From Oscillospiraceae bacterium (GTDB taxonomy: Bacteria > Bacillota > Clostridia > Oscillospirales > Acutalibacteraceae), in contig SVOH01000003.1 of assembly GCA_015066515.1 (NCBI GenBank), forward strand, positions 72,535 to 136,534: a stretch of DNA of 64,000 nucleotides, given 5' to 3'. Numbering within the stretch: the stretch's first letter is position 1; every line of letters begins with the position of its first letter. Made by a program: the position numbers and the translations under genes. Below, piece after piece: positions 36,067 to 44,400 of the stretch. The notes under the pieces were generated by a model that did no database searches, was not told where the DNA came from, and saw only the letters and a list, made by a program, of their open reading frames with translations.

Positions 36067-36807
36067 TTAAAGAACCTTACTTAAAAATTCTTTAAGTCTT
36101 GGGCACTGTGGATTGCCGAAAATTTCTTCGGGGGTGCCTTCTTCGGCAATTACGCCTTCATCTATAAATATTACTCGGTCGGCAACCTCGCGCGCAAAGC
36201 CCATTTCGTGAGTAACAACCGCCATAGTCATACCTTCTTTTGCCAGGTCCTTCATAAGCTCTAGCACTTCGCCAACCATTTCGGGATCAAGTGCACTAGT
36301 GGGCTCGTCAAACAGCATAACCTCGGGGTCCATACAAAGCGCACGAACAATTGCAATACGCTGTTTTTGACCGCCCGAAAGCTGAGAAGGATATGCGTCG
36401 GCACGGTCGGCAAGACCAACCTTTTCGAGTAGTGCCATTGCTTTATTAGTAGCATCTTCTTTGCTCATTTTAAGTAATTTCATAGGCGCTGAAATCATAT
36501 TTTTGAGCACGGTCATATGCGGGAACAAATTAAATTGTTGGAAAACCATTCCCATCTTTTGACGGTGAACATTTATATTTACCTTTGGGTCTGTGATGTC
36601 GGTATCTTTAAAATAAATATGTCCGTCGGTGGATTCTTCCAGTCGGTTAAGGCAACGTAAAAAAGTTGATTTACCAGAACCAGACGCACCGATAATTACA
36701 ACAACCTCGCCGTGCTTAATCTCGGTATCGATACCCTTTAAAACCTCGATATCGCCAAAGCTTTTAACAAGGTTTTCAACCTTTATTAGTGTATTATTAG
36801 TGGTCAC
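36067..36807 (-). CDS. polar amino acid ABC transporter ATP-binding protein
   Basis: This 246-residue ATPase energises amino acid uptake with the permease and binding protein encoded just upstream. Walker A is GASGSGKST (about residue 37), the ABC signature is LSGGQKQR and Walker B is [12 protein letters not shown], followed by [15 protein letters not shown], typical of the GlnQ/HisP group. The start is a GTG at 36807 behind AAAGGAGG, overlapping the permease stop by 11 bases. Substrate is not evident beyond polar amino acids. Confidence 0.93.
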   Translation of the reverse strand: MTTNNTLIKVENLVKSFGDIEVLKGIDTEIKHGEVVVIIGASGSGKSTFLRCLNRLEESTDGHIYFKDTDITDPKVNINVHRQKMGMVFQQFNLFPHMTVLKNMISAPMKLLKMSKEDATNKAMALLEKVGLADRADAYPSQLSGGQKQRIAIVRALCMDPEVMLFDEPTSALDPEMVGEVLELMKDLAKEGMTMAVVTHEMGFAREVADRVIFIDEGVIAEEGTPEEIFGNPQCPRLKEFLSKVL

Positions 36808-37546
36808 TCTTACGCAGCCTCCTTTCGAGTCGGCCTACAAGCCAAGTAAGTATCATAACAACAACCAAGTAAATTGCCGCAACGGTAAGAAGAGGTAAAA
36901 AGTATGAATATGTACGGCCTGCAATTGAGTTACCTGCTTTTGTAAGGTCCATAACGCCAACGTAACCTGCAACAGAGGTTTCTTTTAGAAGTGCTATAAA
37001 CTCGTTACAGAGGGTAGGAAGTACGGCTTTGAACATTTGGGGAATGACAATGTAGATCATAGTCTGAACATAGTTAAAGCCAAGACTGCGTCCTGCCTCA
37101 AACTGACCGTTATCGACAGCCATAATACCGCCGCGGAAAATCTCGGCAACGTAGGCGCCGGAGTTGATACCAAAAGCAAATATTGCAACCGGTACACCAT
37201 CGCGCGCTGATATAAAAATAAGGAAGTAACAAATCATAAGCTGTACTACAACAGGTGTGCCGCGGATTATTGTAAGATATACCTTACAAATTGCATTAAG
37301 CACTTTTAGTATAGCAAAGCCAAAACCGTGTCTTGCGCCGCTTTTGTCGTATGAGGAACGTATGGCAGCAACAACAATACCGATAAGAATACCTATAACC
37401 AAAGAGCCTGCGGTGATTTTTAGTGTATTGAAAATACCGTCAAGCATTTGCTTGTAGCGGTCACCTTGAATAAATACAAAATCAAACTCATGTGCGAAGG
37501 TGTTCCACAAATTATTAAACCAATCTAAAATGTTAATCACATCCAT
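36797..37546 (-). CDS. polar amino acid ABC transporter permease
   Basis: This 249-residue membrane protein has about five hydrophobic helices and the permease loop with [15 protein letters not shown] sequence (here [16 protein letters not shown]) and [22 protein letters not shown], the EAA-type contact site for the ATPase. It belongs to the His/Glu/Gln/Arg family. The ribosome binding site is weak. It is separated from the binding-protein gene by a strong hairpin, which probably lowers its expression relative to the binding protein. Confidence 0.93.
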   Translation of the reverse strand: MDVINILDWFNNLWNTFAHEFDFVFIQGDRYKQMLDGIFNTLKITAGSLVIGILIGIVVAAIRSSYDKSGARHGFGFAILKVLNAICKVYLTIIRGTPVVVQLMICYFLIFISARDGVPVAIFAFGINSGAYVAEIFRGGIMAVDNGQFEAGRSLGFNYVQTMIYIVIPQMFKAVLPTLCNEFIALLKETSVAGYVGVMDLTKAGNSIAGRTYSYFLPLLTVAAIYLVVVMILTWLVGRLERRLRKSDH

Positions 37547-37562
37547 TCATATAATGCACAAA

Positions 37563-37587
37563 TAAGGGCGGTTTTAAACCGCCCTTA
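37563..37587 (-). terminator. intra-operon hairpin between binding-protein and permease genes
   Basis: A perfect palindrome with arms TAAGGGCGGTTT and AAACCGCCCTTA lies between the two genes. The T run after it on the minus strand is short (TTATTTG), so it is more likely a partial attenuator or a 3'-end stabiliser for the abundant binding-protein message than a full stop. Confidence 0.7.
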
Positions 37588-37605
37588 AATTTTTAAGTAT
37601 AAGGA

Positions 37606-38388
37606 TTATTTTTCAGCCTTGATGTATTTGTCAACAATCTTCTGAACAGTACCGTCAGCAATAAGCTCTTTAAGAGCGTTATTTACCTTGGTCTGAAGCT
37701 CGGTGTTGTCTTTTGCAAAGCAGATAGCGTAGTCCTCGTTAGCATACTCGGTGTCAAGAATCTTGAGACCTTCGTTTGCAGCAACGTATGCCTTTGCAGG
37801 CTCGTTGTCGATGATAACGCAGTCAACCTTGCCAGCCTTTAATGCTTCTACAGCCAAAGCGCCGTTAGCGTACTTTGTAACGTTTTCTTCACCGTAGCCA
37901 CCTTTTTCAACTGTATCTGAAGCATAGATGTCACCGGTAGTGCCCTGCTGAACACCAATCTTTTTGCCGTTTACATCATCAAGAGAAGCGATGCCGCCGT
38001 CTTCTTTAACGATAACAACCTGAACACCCTTAGCGTATGTATCAGAGAAATTAACCTTTTCAAGTCTATCGTCGGTAACGGTCATACCGGCCATACCCAT
38101 ATCGTATTTGCCCTGTTGAACACCTGGGATGATAGAGTCAAAATCAACGTCAGCGATTTCAAGCTCCATACCAAGCTTTTCAGCGATAGCAGCAGCAACC
38201 TCGGCATCGATACCTACGATTTCGTCACCCTCGTGATATTCATATGGAGGGAACTCTGCGTTGGTAGCCATTGTGAGAACCTTTTTGCCGTCAGCCTCTG
38301 AATTGGTGTCTTTTGGGCCGCAACCAGCAAAGCAAAGAAGAATGCAGAGTGCTAAAACTGCGGCTAAAATTTTCTTTAAGTTTTTCAT
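37606..38388 (-). CDS. polar amino acid ABC transporter substrate-binding lipoprotein
   Basis: This 260-residue family 3 solute-binding protein captures an amino acid outside the membrane. A lipoprotein signal ends at LLCFAGC (Cys near 23). Conserved blocks are TNAEFPPYEYHEGDEIVGID and GKYDMGMAGMTVTDDRLEKV, where the Arg would hold the ligand carboxylate, then GVQQGTTGD. It is the first gene of the transporter unit, with its own promoter at 38454-38482. Confidence 0.94.
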   Translation of the reverse strand: MKNLKKILAAVLALCILLCFAGCGPKDTNSEADGKKVLTMATNAEFPPYEYHEGDEIVGIDAEVAAAIAEKLGMELEIADVDFDSIIPGVQQGKYDMGMAGMTVTDDRLEKVNFSDTYAKGVQVVIVKEDGGIASLDDVNGKKIGVQQGTTGDIYASDTVEKGGYGEENVTKYANGALAVEALKAGKVDCVIIDNEPAKAYVAANEGLKILDTEYANEDYAICFAKDNTELQTKVNNALKELIADGTVQKIVDKYIKAEK

Positions 38389-38453
38389 TTTTTGTTACCT
38401 CATTTCAAAATTTTAACTGATTACAATATATGTAACTTTTTTAGGATGTGATG

Positions 38454-38482
38454 ATTTTAGCACACTAAAGTGGTTTTGTCAA
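38454..38482 (-). promoter_or_regulatory. predicted promoter of the first amino acid ABC transporter
   Basis: On the minus strand a consensus TTGACA (38477-38482) and TAAAAT (38454-38459) are spaced by 17 bp. The spacer contains CACTTTAGTG, and the -35 sits within CACTTGACAAAAC. That resembles the CACTTTACAAAAC element over the promoter of the second transporter at 45735. Confidence 0.72.
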
Positions 38483-38533
38483 GTGAAAATGCATAAATAT
38501 TTTTGTTTATTTGCAAAAACTTTAAAAATATGC

Positions 38534-38582
38534 AAAAATAATGCATATTTTTGTTTCAAAGGCAAAAATATGCATTATTTTT
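38534..38582. terminator. perfect 20-bp inverted repeat acting as terminator
   Basis: Arms of 20 bp (38534-38553 and 38563-38582) are exactly complementary around a 9-base loop, built on ATAATGCATAT and ATATGCATTAT and flanked by A and T runs. It directly follows the stop of the DUF4363 gene and should end that message; it could act on both strands. The core ATGCAT recurs at 38490-38495. Confidence 0.8.
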
Positions 38583-38935
38583 TAATAAAAACTGTGTGGG
38601 GCAAAGCGTTGCTCCTCTTTGATCATATATAATATTGTTTGTATATTCTTGTAAATTGTTTCAAATTCGGGAGATTTAAGGTCGGCGTCGGCCACGGTTA
38701 ACTGACCTATATAAATTGATATTTCGTCCAGAAAATTGTGGTTTACAAAAAGTGATAATAGTTCTTTTTGCTTTTGCCAAGAGTTTTGTATATCTTGCGC
38801 CGAAATTTTTTTATTGTAAAAACTTTCGATATCATTAAGTGTTTTACTACAAATACTATCAACTAATATATGAGAAGAAAAACACAAAACAATTATGAAA
38901 ATTAATATTATGAAGGCGGGAATAAGTCTTTTCAT
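38582..38935 (-). CDS. DUF4363 family protein
   Basis: The 117-residue protein has an N-terminal hydrophobic helix (about 4-24) and a helical external part, the layout of DUF4363 proteins. These are commonly encoded next to DUF421 membrane proteins in clostridia, as here (8 bases apart). The function is unknown. Residues DIESFYNKKISAQDIQNSW begin the external helix bundle. Confidence 0.75.
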   Translation of the reverse strand: MKRLIPAFIILIFIIVLCFSSHILVDSICSKTLNDIESFYNKKISAQDIQNSWQKQKELLSLFVNHNFLDEISIYIGQLTVADADLKSPEFETIYKNIQTILYMIKEEQRFAPHSFY

Positions 38936-38943
38936 AGATTGGT

Positions 38944-39615
38944 TTAACAGTCCTTGTTTATTATTGTTTGATTGCCGTCACGGTCAAGTGTCATAAGGAA
39001 TATTTCTTTTGGTGAGACCTTATGATGCTTTAGCATTTTATTTAGTTTTTGTGGGGTTATTTGTAAAGATTTTAATGATTGATATATAATTTTACCGTCA
39101 CTAATTACAGGAAGCGGAAGCTTGGTTTCGTTTACATTAAGTTTAATATCCTTAGGTGTTACCGGTTGTATATCTTTTTTAAGCAGTACGCTTAAATTAC
39201 CGTTAACCTCTAACACTGCGAAGGCGACATCAGATATATCAAAAACGTCTTTATCGCGAAGTAACTCTATTAAGTCAATTACGGTCATTCGCACATTGCG
39301 CATAGCATTTTGATCTATTGTTCCGTTTTTTATAATAACGACAGATCTACCGTTTAAGAGTCTTCGTATATAAAAACTTTTCATAGAAAGAATAGAGATA
39401 ATTATTTCTATAAATACTAAAACCAAAATAGCGGCAACACCTACAGAAATGGGTTGTTGACTGTCTTGAAGCGGTATTGCGGCTATTTCAGAGATGAGAA
39501 GAGTTATTACAAGCTCGTTAGGTTGCATATCGCCGATTTGCCGCTTGCCCATAAGACGAATAGCAAGAGTTACCACAATGTATAAAATTATTGTGCGTAG
39601 AACGGTTGAAATCAT
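38944..39615 (-). CDS. DUF421 (YetF-like) membrane protein
   Basis: The 223-residue protein has three N-terminal membrane helices, with RLMGKRQIGDMQPNELVITL between the first two, followed by a soluble region with the DUF421 signature NVRMTVIDLIELLRDKDVFDISDVAFAVLE. B. subtilis homologues such as YetF are membrane proteins of unclear role; some respond to sporulation or stress signals. The start at 39615 follows CGGTGAT; a GTG nine bases upstream lies within that site. It forms a two-gene unit with the DUF4363 gene. Confidence 0.86.
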   Translation of the reverse strand: MISTVLRTIILYIVVTLAIRLMGKRQIGDMQPNELVITLLISEIAAIPLQDSQQPISVGVAAILVLVFIEIIISILSMKSFYIRRLLNGRSVVIIKNGTIDQNAMRNVRMTVIDLIELLRDKDVFDISDVAFAVLEVNGNLSVLLKKDIQPVTPKDIKLNVNETKLPLPVISDGKIIYQSLKSLQITPQKLNKMLKHHKVSPKEIFLMTLDRDGNQTIINKDC

Positions 39616-39649
39616 TATAATCACCGATAATTAGTATTTGCTTTTTCTC

Positions 39650-39678
39650 TTGCATTATTACTCTGTAAATGGTATAAT
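39650..39678 (+). promoter_or_regulatory. predicted promoter of the polysaccharide exporter unit
   Basis: TTGCAT (39650-39655) and TATAAT (39673-39678) are spaced by 17 bp, about 45 bases before the TTG start codon of the permease gene. Confidence 0.72.
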
Positions 39679-39723
39679 ACGTATACCAATATATTACTTT
39701 AATGTTAAAGTGAGGAATGTGTT

Positions 39724-40527
39724 TTGGCAAAGGACAATTTAAACAAGGCGAATTTTTTTGCTGATATGAAAAAATTTATGCCGCTACTTAAAAATTTGGT
39801 ATCGAAAGATTTTAAGATAAAATATCGTCGTAGTGTGCTGGGCGTTGCGTGGAGTGTTTTAAATCCGCTGTTTACTATGCTTGTTATCACAACTGTTTTT
39901 GGCAAACTACTTAAAATTCAAGTTGATAACTTTGCTACTTATTATATAGTTGGATTTGCTATATGGAATTTCTTTTCGGAAGCCACATCAAACTCGCTTG
40001 GCTCGATTTTAAGTTCGGCTCCGCTTATTAAAAAGGTGTATATACCTAAATATATATTCCCACTTGAAAAGTGTTTGTTTTCACTTGTAAACTTTTTCTT
40101 TACGCTCATTGCTGTGGTTATCGTAATGCTGTTTCAGGGTGTAGTTCCAAGTGTTACGGCAATACTTTTCCCGATACCTGTGTTATATTGTTTTGTATTT
40201 GTTTGTGGCGCAAGCCTGTTTTTGAGTGCGGCTACTGTCTATTTTAGGGACGTGCAACATTTGTATGGAATTTTCTTGACAGCCCTTATGTATTTGACCC
40301 CAATTATTTATCCGTTATCGCTTTTGGAAGGTCACGCCTTTGTTTTACGCATAGTAGAGCTTAATCCAATAACTCATTATGTTGAGTATTTCAGAGGGCT
40401 TATTATGTATAACCATATACCCGGAATTAAAGAAAATCTGATTTGCATTGGTATGTCACTTGCTATGTTTTTTATAGGCGCGTTTGTATTTAAAAAGGCG
40501 CAGGGCAAGTTTATTCTTCACATTTAA
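39724..40527 (+). CDS. ABC-2 type polysaccharide/teichoic acid export permease
   Basis: This 267-residue membrane protein of the Wzm/TagG family exports lipid-linked glycans with the ATPase encoded next. It has about six hydrophobic helices and the family lines KIKYRRSVLGVAWSVLNP, GFAIWNFFSEATSNSLGSI and VKKVYIPKYIFP-like KKVYIPKYIFPL. The start is TTG, with GAGGAA eight bases upstream; the next in-frame Met would remove the conserved amphipathic N-terminus. It is followed by the ATPase after 22 bases. Confidence 0.9.
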   Translation: MAKDNLNKANFFADMKKFMPLLKNLVSKDFKIKYRRSVLGVAWSVLNPLFTMLVITTVFGKLLKIQVDNFATYYIVGFAIWNFFSEATSNSLGSILSSAPLIKKVYIPKYIFPLEKCLFSLVNFFFTLIAVVIVMLFQGVVPSVTAILFPIPVLYCFVFVCGASLFLSAATVYFRDVQHLYGIFLTALMYLTPIIYPLSLLEGHAFVLRIVELNPITHYVEYFRGLIMYNHIPGIKENLICIGMSLAMFFIGAFVFKKAQGKFILHI

Positions 40528-40549
40528 TTTGTATTAAGGAGTGTTTTGT

Positions 40550-41287
40550 ATGAACGAAAATGCAGTTGAACTTCGAAATGTCGAAATGCACTTTAATATG
40601 AGCAAAGAAAAGCTTGAAAGTCTTAAAGAATATTTTTTGAAGCTTGCTAAACGTCAGCTTTATTTTGAAGATTTTGTAGCTGTAGATAACGTATCTTTTG
40701 ATATTAAAAAGGGTGATGTGTTTGGTATTGTGGGTCTTAATGGCTGCGGCAAGAGTACAACCCTCAAAATAATATCCGGCATTTTAGAGCCCACCAAGGG
40801 CACCGTTAAAACCTACGGCACTATTGCGCCGCTTATTGAGCTTGGCGCCGGCTTTGATATGGACCTTACTGCGAGAGAAAATATTTATCTTAATGGTTCA
40901 GTGCTTGGTTATTCTAAAAAGTTTATGGATGAAAAATTTGACGAGATAGTTGAATTTTCTGAAATGCAGGAATTTTTAGATGTGCCGATGAAGAACTACT
41001 CTTCTGGTATGGTGGCGCGTATTGGCTTTGCGATTGCTACCGTTACTACCCCCGATATACTTATTGTTGATGAAATTTTGGCGGTTGGTGACTTTTTGTT
41101 CCAACAAAAATGCGAGGACCGCATAAACAAAATGATTAATGACGATACCACCGTTATTATAGTTTCACATTCTATTGAGCAGATAGAACGCCTTTGCAAG
41201 CACTGCGTATGGCTTGAGAAAGGTAAAATTAAAATGATAGGTGACGCAGCTGAGGTTTGCAACGCATATAAAAATTCTCAAAGGTAG
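40550..41287 (+). CDS. polysaccharide export ABC transporter ATP-binding protein (TagH/Wzt-like)
   Basis: This 245-residue ATPase partners the permease upstream. Walker A is GLNGCGKST, the signature is YSSGMVARIGFA and Walker B is ILIVDEILAVGD, all typical of the TagH/Wzt/RfbB glycan exporters. The line GTIAPLIELGAGFDMDLTARENIYLNG is the family hallmark. There is no C-terminal carbohydrate-binding extension, so it is the short form. The ATG at 40550 behind AAGGAG is preferred over a GTG nine bases earlier. Confidence 0.91.
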   Translation: MNENAVELRNVEMHFNMSKEKLESLKEYFLKLAKRQLYFEDFVAVDNVSFDIKKGDVFGIVGLNGCGKSTTLKIISGILEPTKGTVKTYGTIAPLIELGAGFDMDLTARENIYLNGSVLGYSKKFMDEKFDEIVEFSEMQEFLDVPMKNYSSGMVARIGFAIATVTTPDILIVDEILAVGDFLFQQKCEDRINKMINDDTTVIIVSHSIEQIERLCKHCVWLEKGKIKMIGDAAEVCNAYKNSQR

Positions 41288-41297
41288 GCTTTAATTA

Positions 41298-43112
41298 ATG
41301 TTTGAAAAAGTACCTATACAGGAAAAATCTTTTAGGGGTTTTCTAAAAAGACTTGTATTACGACTTAAGGAACACCCGCGTATTTTTGCTTTTTTAAGAT
41401 TTTTTATAGTTGCTATAAGAAAAATCCGCCGCAAGTTAAATAGACTTGTCGGCGGCTTTGCTGTGCGATACAAAATAAGCGGTCGCCGCCGCAAGACAGA
41501 AGCCTCAACTGTATTTGACAAAAATGTATGCTTTAGTATAGTGGTGCCACTTTATAATACGCCAATTAAATTTTTGCGTGAAATGATTAAGTCGGTGCAA
41601 AATCAAACATACGCTAATTGGCAGTTGTGCTTGGCTGATGGTAGCGATAATGAACATAGTTATGTGGGTGAATATGTAACAAGCATTAACGACTCTAGAA
41701 TTCGCTATAAAAGATTAGAAAAGAATATGGGCATAGCAGATAACACGAATGCCTGTATAGAAATGGCTGATGGTGATTATATTGCCCTTTTTGATCACGA
41801 TGATTTACTTCATCCGTCGGCTCTTTTTGAAATGGCAATGGTTGCACAAAAGGGCGCTGATTTTATTTATACGGACGAAGTCACATTTGTTGGCAAGCCA
41901 TCAAATATAACCATTTATAATTTTAAACCCGACTTTTCGCCCGATACACTGCGTTCGTACAATTATATATGTCATTTTACGGCGTTTAGCAAAGAATTGT
42001 TAGATATGGTTGGATGTTTTAATCGCGAGTATGACGGCAGTCAGGACTACGATTTGATTTTGCGTCTTACCGAAAAGGCGAAGTGTATTGCACATATACC
42101 TAAAGCACTTTACTTTTGGCGCTCACATAAAGCGTCGGTGGCATCTGATGTATCGGCAAAGCCATACGTTGTAGAGAGTGCCAAGCGTGCGCTATTGGCT
42201 CATATAAAAAGGTTGGGCCTTTCGGGCAGGGTAGAGGATGCAACGGTGCCGACAACCTACAAAATTCAGTATGACATTATAGGCGAACCGTTGGTTTCGA
42301 TTATAATACCAAATAAAGATCATACTGAAGACCTTGAAAAATGTTTGAGTTCGGTATATGAAAAATCAACATATAAAAATTTTGAGGTTATTGTTGTTGA
42401 AAATAATAGTACCGAGCCCGAAACCTTTGAGTATTATAAAACGGCGCAAAGCAAGTATAACAATTTAAGGGTTATTACTTGGGAAAGTGGTTTTAATTAT
42501 TCAGCAATAAATAATTTTGCTGTAGAACAAGCCGGTGGGGATTATATACTTTTGCTTAATAACGACATTGAAGTTATAACTTCCGATTGGATTGAGCAGA
42601 TGCTTATGTTTGCTCAGCGTAAAGAAGTAGGTGCGGTAGGTTCCAAGCTTTATTATGAAGATGATACAATTCAACACGCAGGAGTAATAGTTGGGCTTGG
42701 TGGTGTGGCCGGTCACTCTCACAAAGGCTTTGCGAGAGATAATCCAGGATATATGGCAAGAGCTAGTATAGCTCAAAATTTAAGTGCTTGCACAGCGGCA
42801 TGCCTTATGATAAGAAAAGATGTGTATAATGAGGTTTCCGGTCTTGATGAGGGTTATGCGGTTGCATTTAATGATATAGATTTTTGTATGAAAATTCGCG
42901 CAGCAGGGTATCTTATTGTGTTTACACCGTTTGCTGAGTTTTATCATTATGAGTCTAAAAGTCGTGGAGATGAAGACACTCCGGAAAAACGGGCAAGATT
43001 TAACAGTGAAATTTTTCGTTTTCAGGAACGATGGGAAACACAGCTTAAAGCGGGCGACCCATACTATAATCCAAATTTATCACTTGATAGCGAGGATTTT
43101 GAACTAAGATAA
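41298..43112 (+). CDS. two-domain family 2 glycosyltransferase
   Basis: The 604-residue protein has a basic N-terminus and two GT-A glycosyltransferase family 2 domains in tandem. Domain one spans about residues 75-280 (FSIVVPLYNTP, nucleotide-binding DxD as FDHDDLLHPSAL). Domain two spans about 330-590 (VSIIIPNKDH, LLNNDIEV, then VSGLDEGYAVAFNDIDFCMK). Similar two-domain enzymes build rhamnose-rich or O-antigen-like wall glycans. It lies directly behind the exporter, so it probably adds sugars to the exported polymer. Donor sugar and linkage cannot be told. No priming transferase is present nearby. Confidence 0.9.
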   Translation: MFEKVPIQEKSFRGFLKRLVLRLKEHPRIFAFLRFFIVAIRKIRRKLNRLVGGFAVRYKISGRRRKTEASTVFDKNVCFSIVVPLYNTPIKFLREMIKSVQNQTYANWQLCLADGSDNEHSYVGEYVTSINDSRIRYKRLEKNMGIADNTNACIEMADGDYIALFDHDDLLHPSALFEMAMVAQKGADFIYTDEVTFVGKPSNITIYNFKPDFSPDTLRSYNYICHFTAFSKELLDMVGCFNREYDGSQDYDLILRLTEKAKCIAHIPKALYFWRSHKASVASDVSAKPYVVESAKRALLAHIKRLGLSGRVEDATVPTTYKIQYDIIGEPLVSIIIPNKDHTEDLEKCLSSVYEKSTYKNFEVIVVENNSTEPETFEYYKTAQSKYNNLRVITWESGFNYSAINNFAVEQAGGDYILLLNNDIEVITSDWIEQMLMFAQRKEVGAVGSKLYYEDDTIQHAGVIVGLGGVAGHSHKGFARDNPGYMARASIAQNLSACTAACLMIRKDVYNEVSGLDEGYAVAFNDIDFCMKIRAAGYLIVFTPFAEFYHYESKSRGDEDTPEKRARFNSEIFRFQERWETQLKAGDPYYNPNLSLDSEDFELR

Positions 43113-43123
43113 TATTAAAAGGA

Positions 43124-43157
43124 AATGCCTTCTGTAAAGCAGGGGGCATTCTTTTTA
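43124..43157 (+). terminator. terminator after the glycosyltransferase gene
   Basis: An 11-bp stem (AATGCCTTCTG with CAGGGGGCATT, two G-U pairs) and a 5-base loop are followed by CTTTTT. Confidence 0.85.
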
Positions 43158-43240
43158 AAAAGTATTGTTAAAAAAATAACAATAAAATTTATTGCGAAAA
43201 AGAAAAAATAAAAAAGTTTGTTTAAATTTTAACAAACCTA

Positions 43241-43269
43241 TTGACATTGAATATCATATAGTATATAAT
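43241..43269 (+). promoter_or_regulatory. strong predicted serC-serA promoter
   Basis: A perfect TTGACA (43241-43246) and a perfect TATAAT (43264-43269) are spaced by 17 bp, 48 bases upstream of the serC ATG. It is the closest match to the sigma-A consensus in the window. Confidence 0.88.
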
Positions 43270-43317
43270 AGGCATCAAATTCGGGAAAATAAATCCCAAT
43301 ATGGAGGTTTTTATATT

Positions 43318-44400
43318 ATGGCAAGAGTTTATAATTTTAGTGCAGGTCCTTCAATGTTACCTGAGGATGTACTTAAAACTGCAGCAGCAGAGATGTTAGA
43401 ATACGGTAATAGCGGTCAATCCGTGATGGAGATGTCACACCGCTCAAAAGAGTATCAGGCAATATTTGATGAGGCTGAGGCTAATTTGCGTGAGATAATG
43501 AATATTCCTGATAATTACAAGGTGCTTTTCTTGCAGGGTGGTGCTTCCACTCAGTTTGCAATGATTCCGCTTAATCTTATGAATAAGAATAAAAAGGCTG
43601 ACTTTATTATTACAGGTCAGTGGGCTAACAAGGCTTATAAAGAGGCAGCACGCTACGGTGAAGCACGTGTTGTTGCATCAAGTGCTGATAAGACTTATTC
43701 GTACATTCCAAAGACTACTGCGGCTGATTTTGACCCTGAGGCTGACTTTGTTCATATTTGTATGAATAATACCATTTATGGTACAAAGTATAACGAATTG
43801 CCCGATACAGGTGATGTTCCGCTTATTGCTGATATTTCAAGCTGTATTCTTTCAGAGCCGATTGATGTAACAAAGTTTGGAATGCTTTACGCAGGCGCTC
43901 AAAAGAACGTTGCTCCCGCAGGCGTTACTATTGTAATTATTCGTGAAGACCTTATCGGTAACGCTATGGACATTACACCTACAATGCTTAACTACGCAAC
44001 ACACGCTGAAAACGGTTCTATGTTTAATACACCGCCTTGTTATACAATTTATATAGCAGGTCTTACATTCAAATGGATTAAAAAAATGGGCGGACTTGAA
44101 GCAATAAAGGAAATGAACGTTAAGAAGGCTAAAGTTCTTTACGATTTTCTTGATAACAGCAAGCTCTTTAAGGGCACCGTTGTAGCAGAGGACCGTTCAC
44201 TTATGAACGTACCTTTTGTAACAGGTAACGATGAGCTTGACGCTAAGTTTGTAGCAGAATCTAAGGCTGCAGGCTTTGTAAACCTTAAGGGTCACCGTAG
44301 CGTTGGCGGTATGCGCGCATCTATTTATAACGCAATGCCAATCGAGGGTGTAGAAAAGCTAGTTGAATTTATGAAGAAATTTGAAGAGGAGAACGCATAA
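43318..44400 (+). CDS. serC: phosphoserine aminotransferase
   Basis: SerC converts 3-phosphohydroxypyruvate and glutamate to phosphoserine and 2-oxoglutarate with PLP. From the start at 43318 the protein has 360 residues, the family length. It opens with ARVYNFSAGPSMLPEDVL, as SerC proteins do, so the longer upstream frame is not coding. The PLP lysine is Lys196 in AGAQKNVAPAG. A GGAGG site lies upstream and the promoter is near-consensus. Its stop overlaps the serA start (TAATG), giving coupled synthesis of two consecutive serine pathway enzymes. Confidence 0.96.
   Translation: MARVYNFSAGPSMLPEDVLKTAAAEMLEYGNSGQSVMEMSHRSKEYQAIFDEAEANLREIMNIPDNYKVLFLQGGASTQFAMIPLNLMNKNKKADFIITGQWANKAYKEAARYGEARVVASSADKTYSYIPKTTAADFDPEADFVHICMNNTIYGTKYNELPDTGDVPLIADISSCILSEPIDVTKFGMLYAGAQKNVAPAGVTIVIIREDLIGNAMDITPTMLNYATHAENGSMFNTPPCYTIYIAGLTFKWIKKMGGLEAIKEMNVKKAKVLYDFLDNSKLFKGTVVAEDRSLMNVPFVTGNDELDAKFVAESKAAGFVNLKGHRSVGGMRASIYNAMPIEGVEKLVEFMKKFEEENA

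Noticed and set aside
43192..43317. N-terminal extension of serC
   Set aside because: The extension crosses a near-consensus promoter and the ribosome binding site, and SerC proteins start at the ARVYNFSAGP segment.
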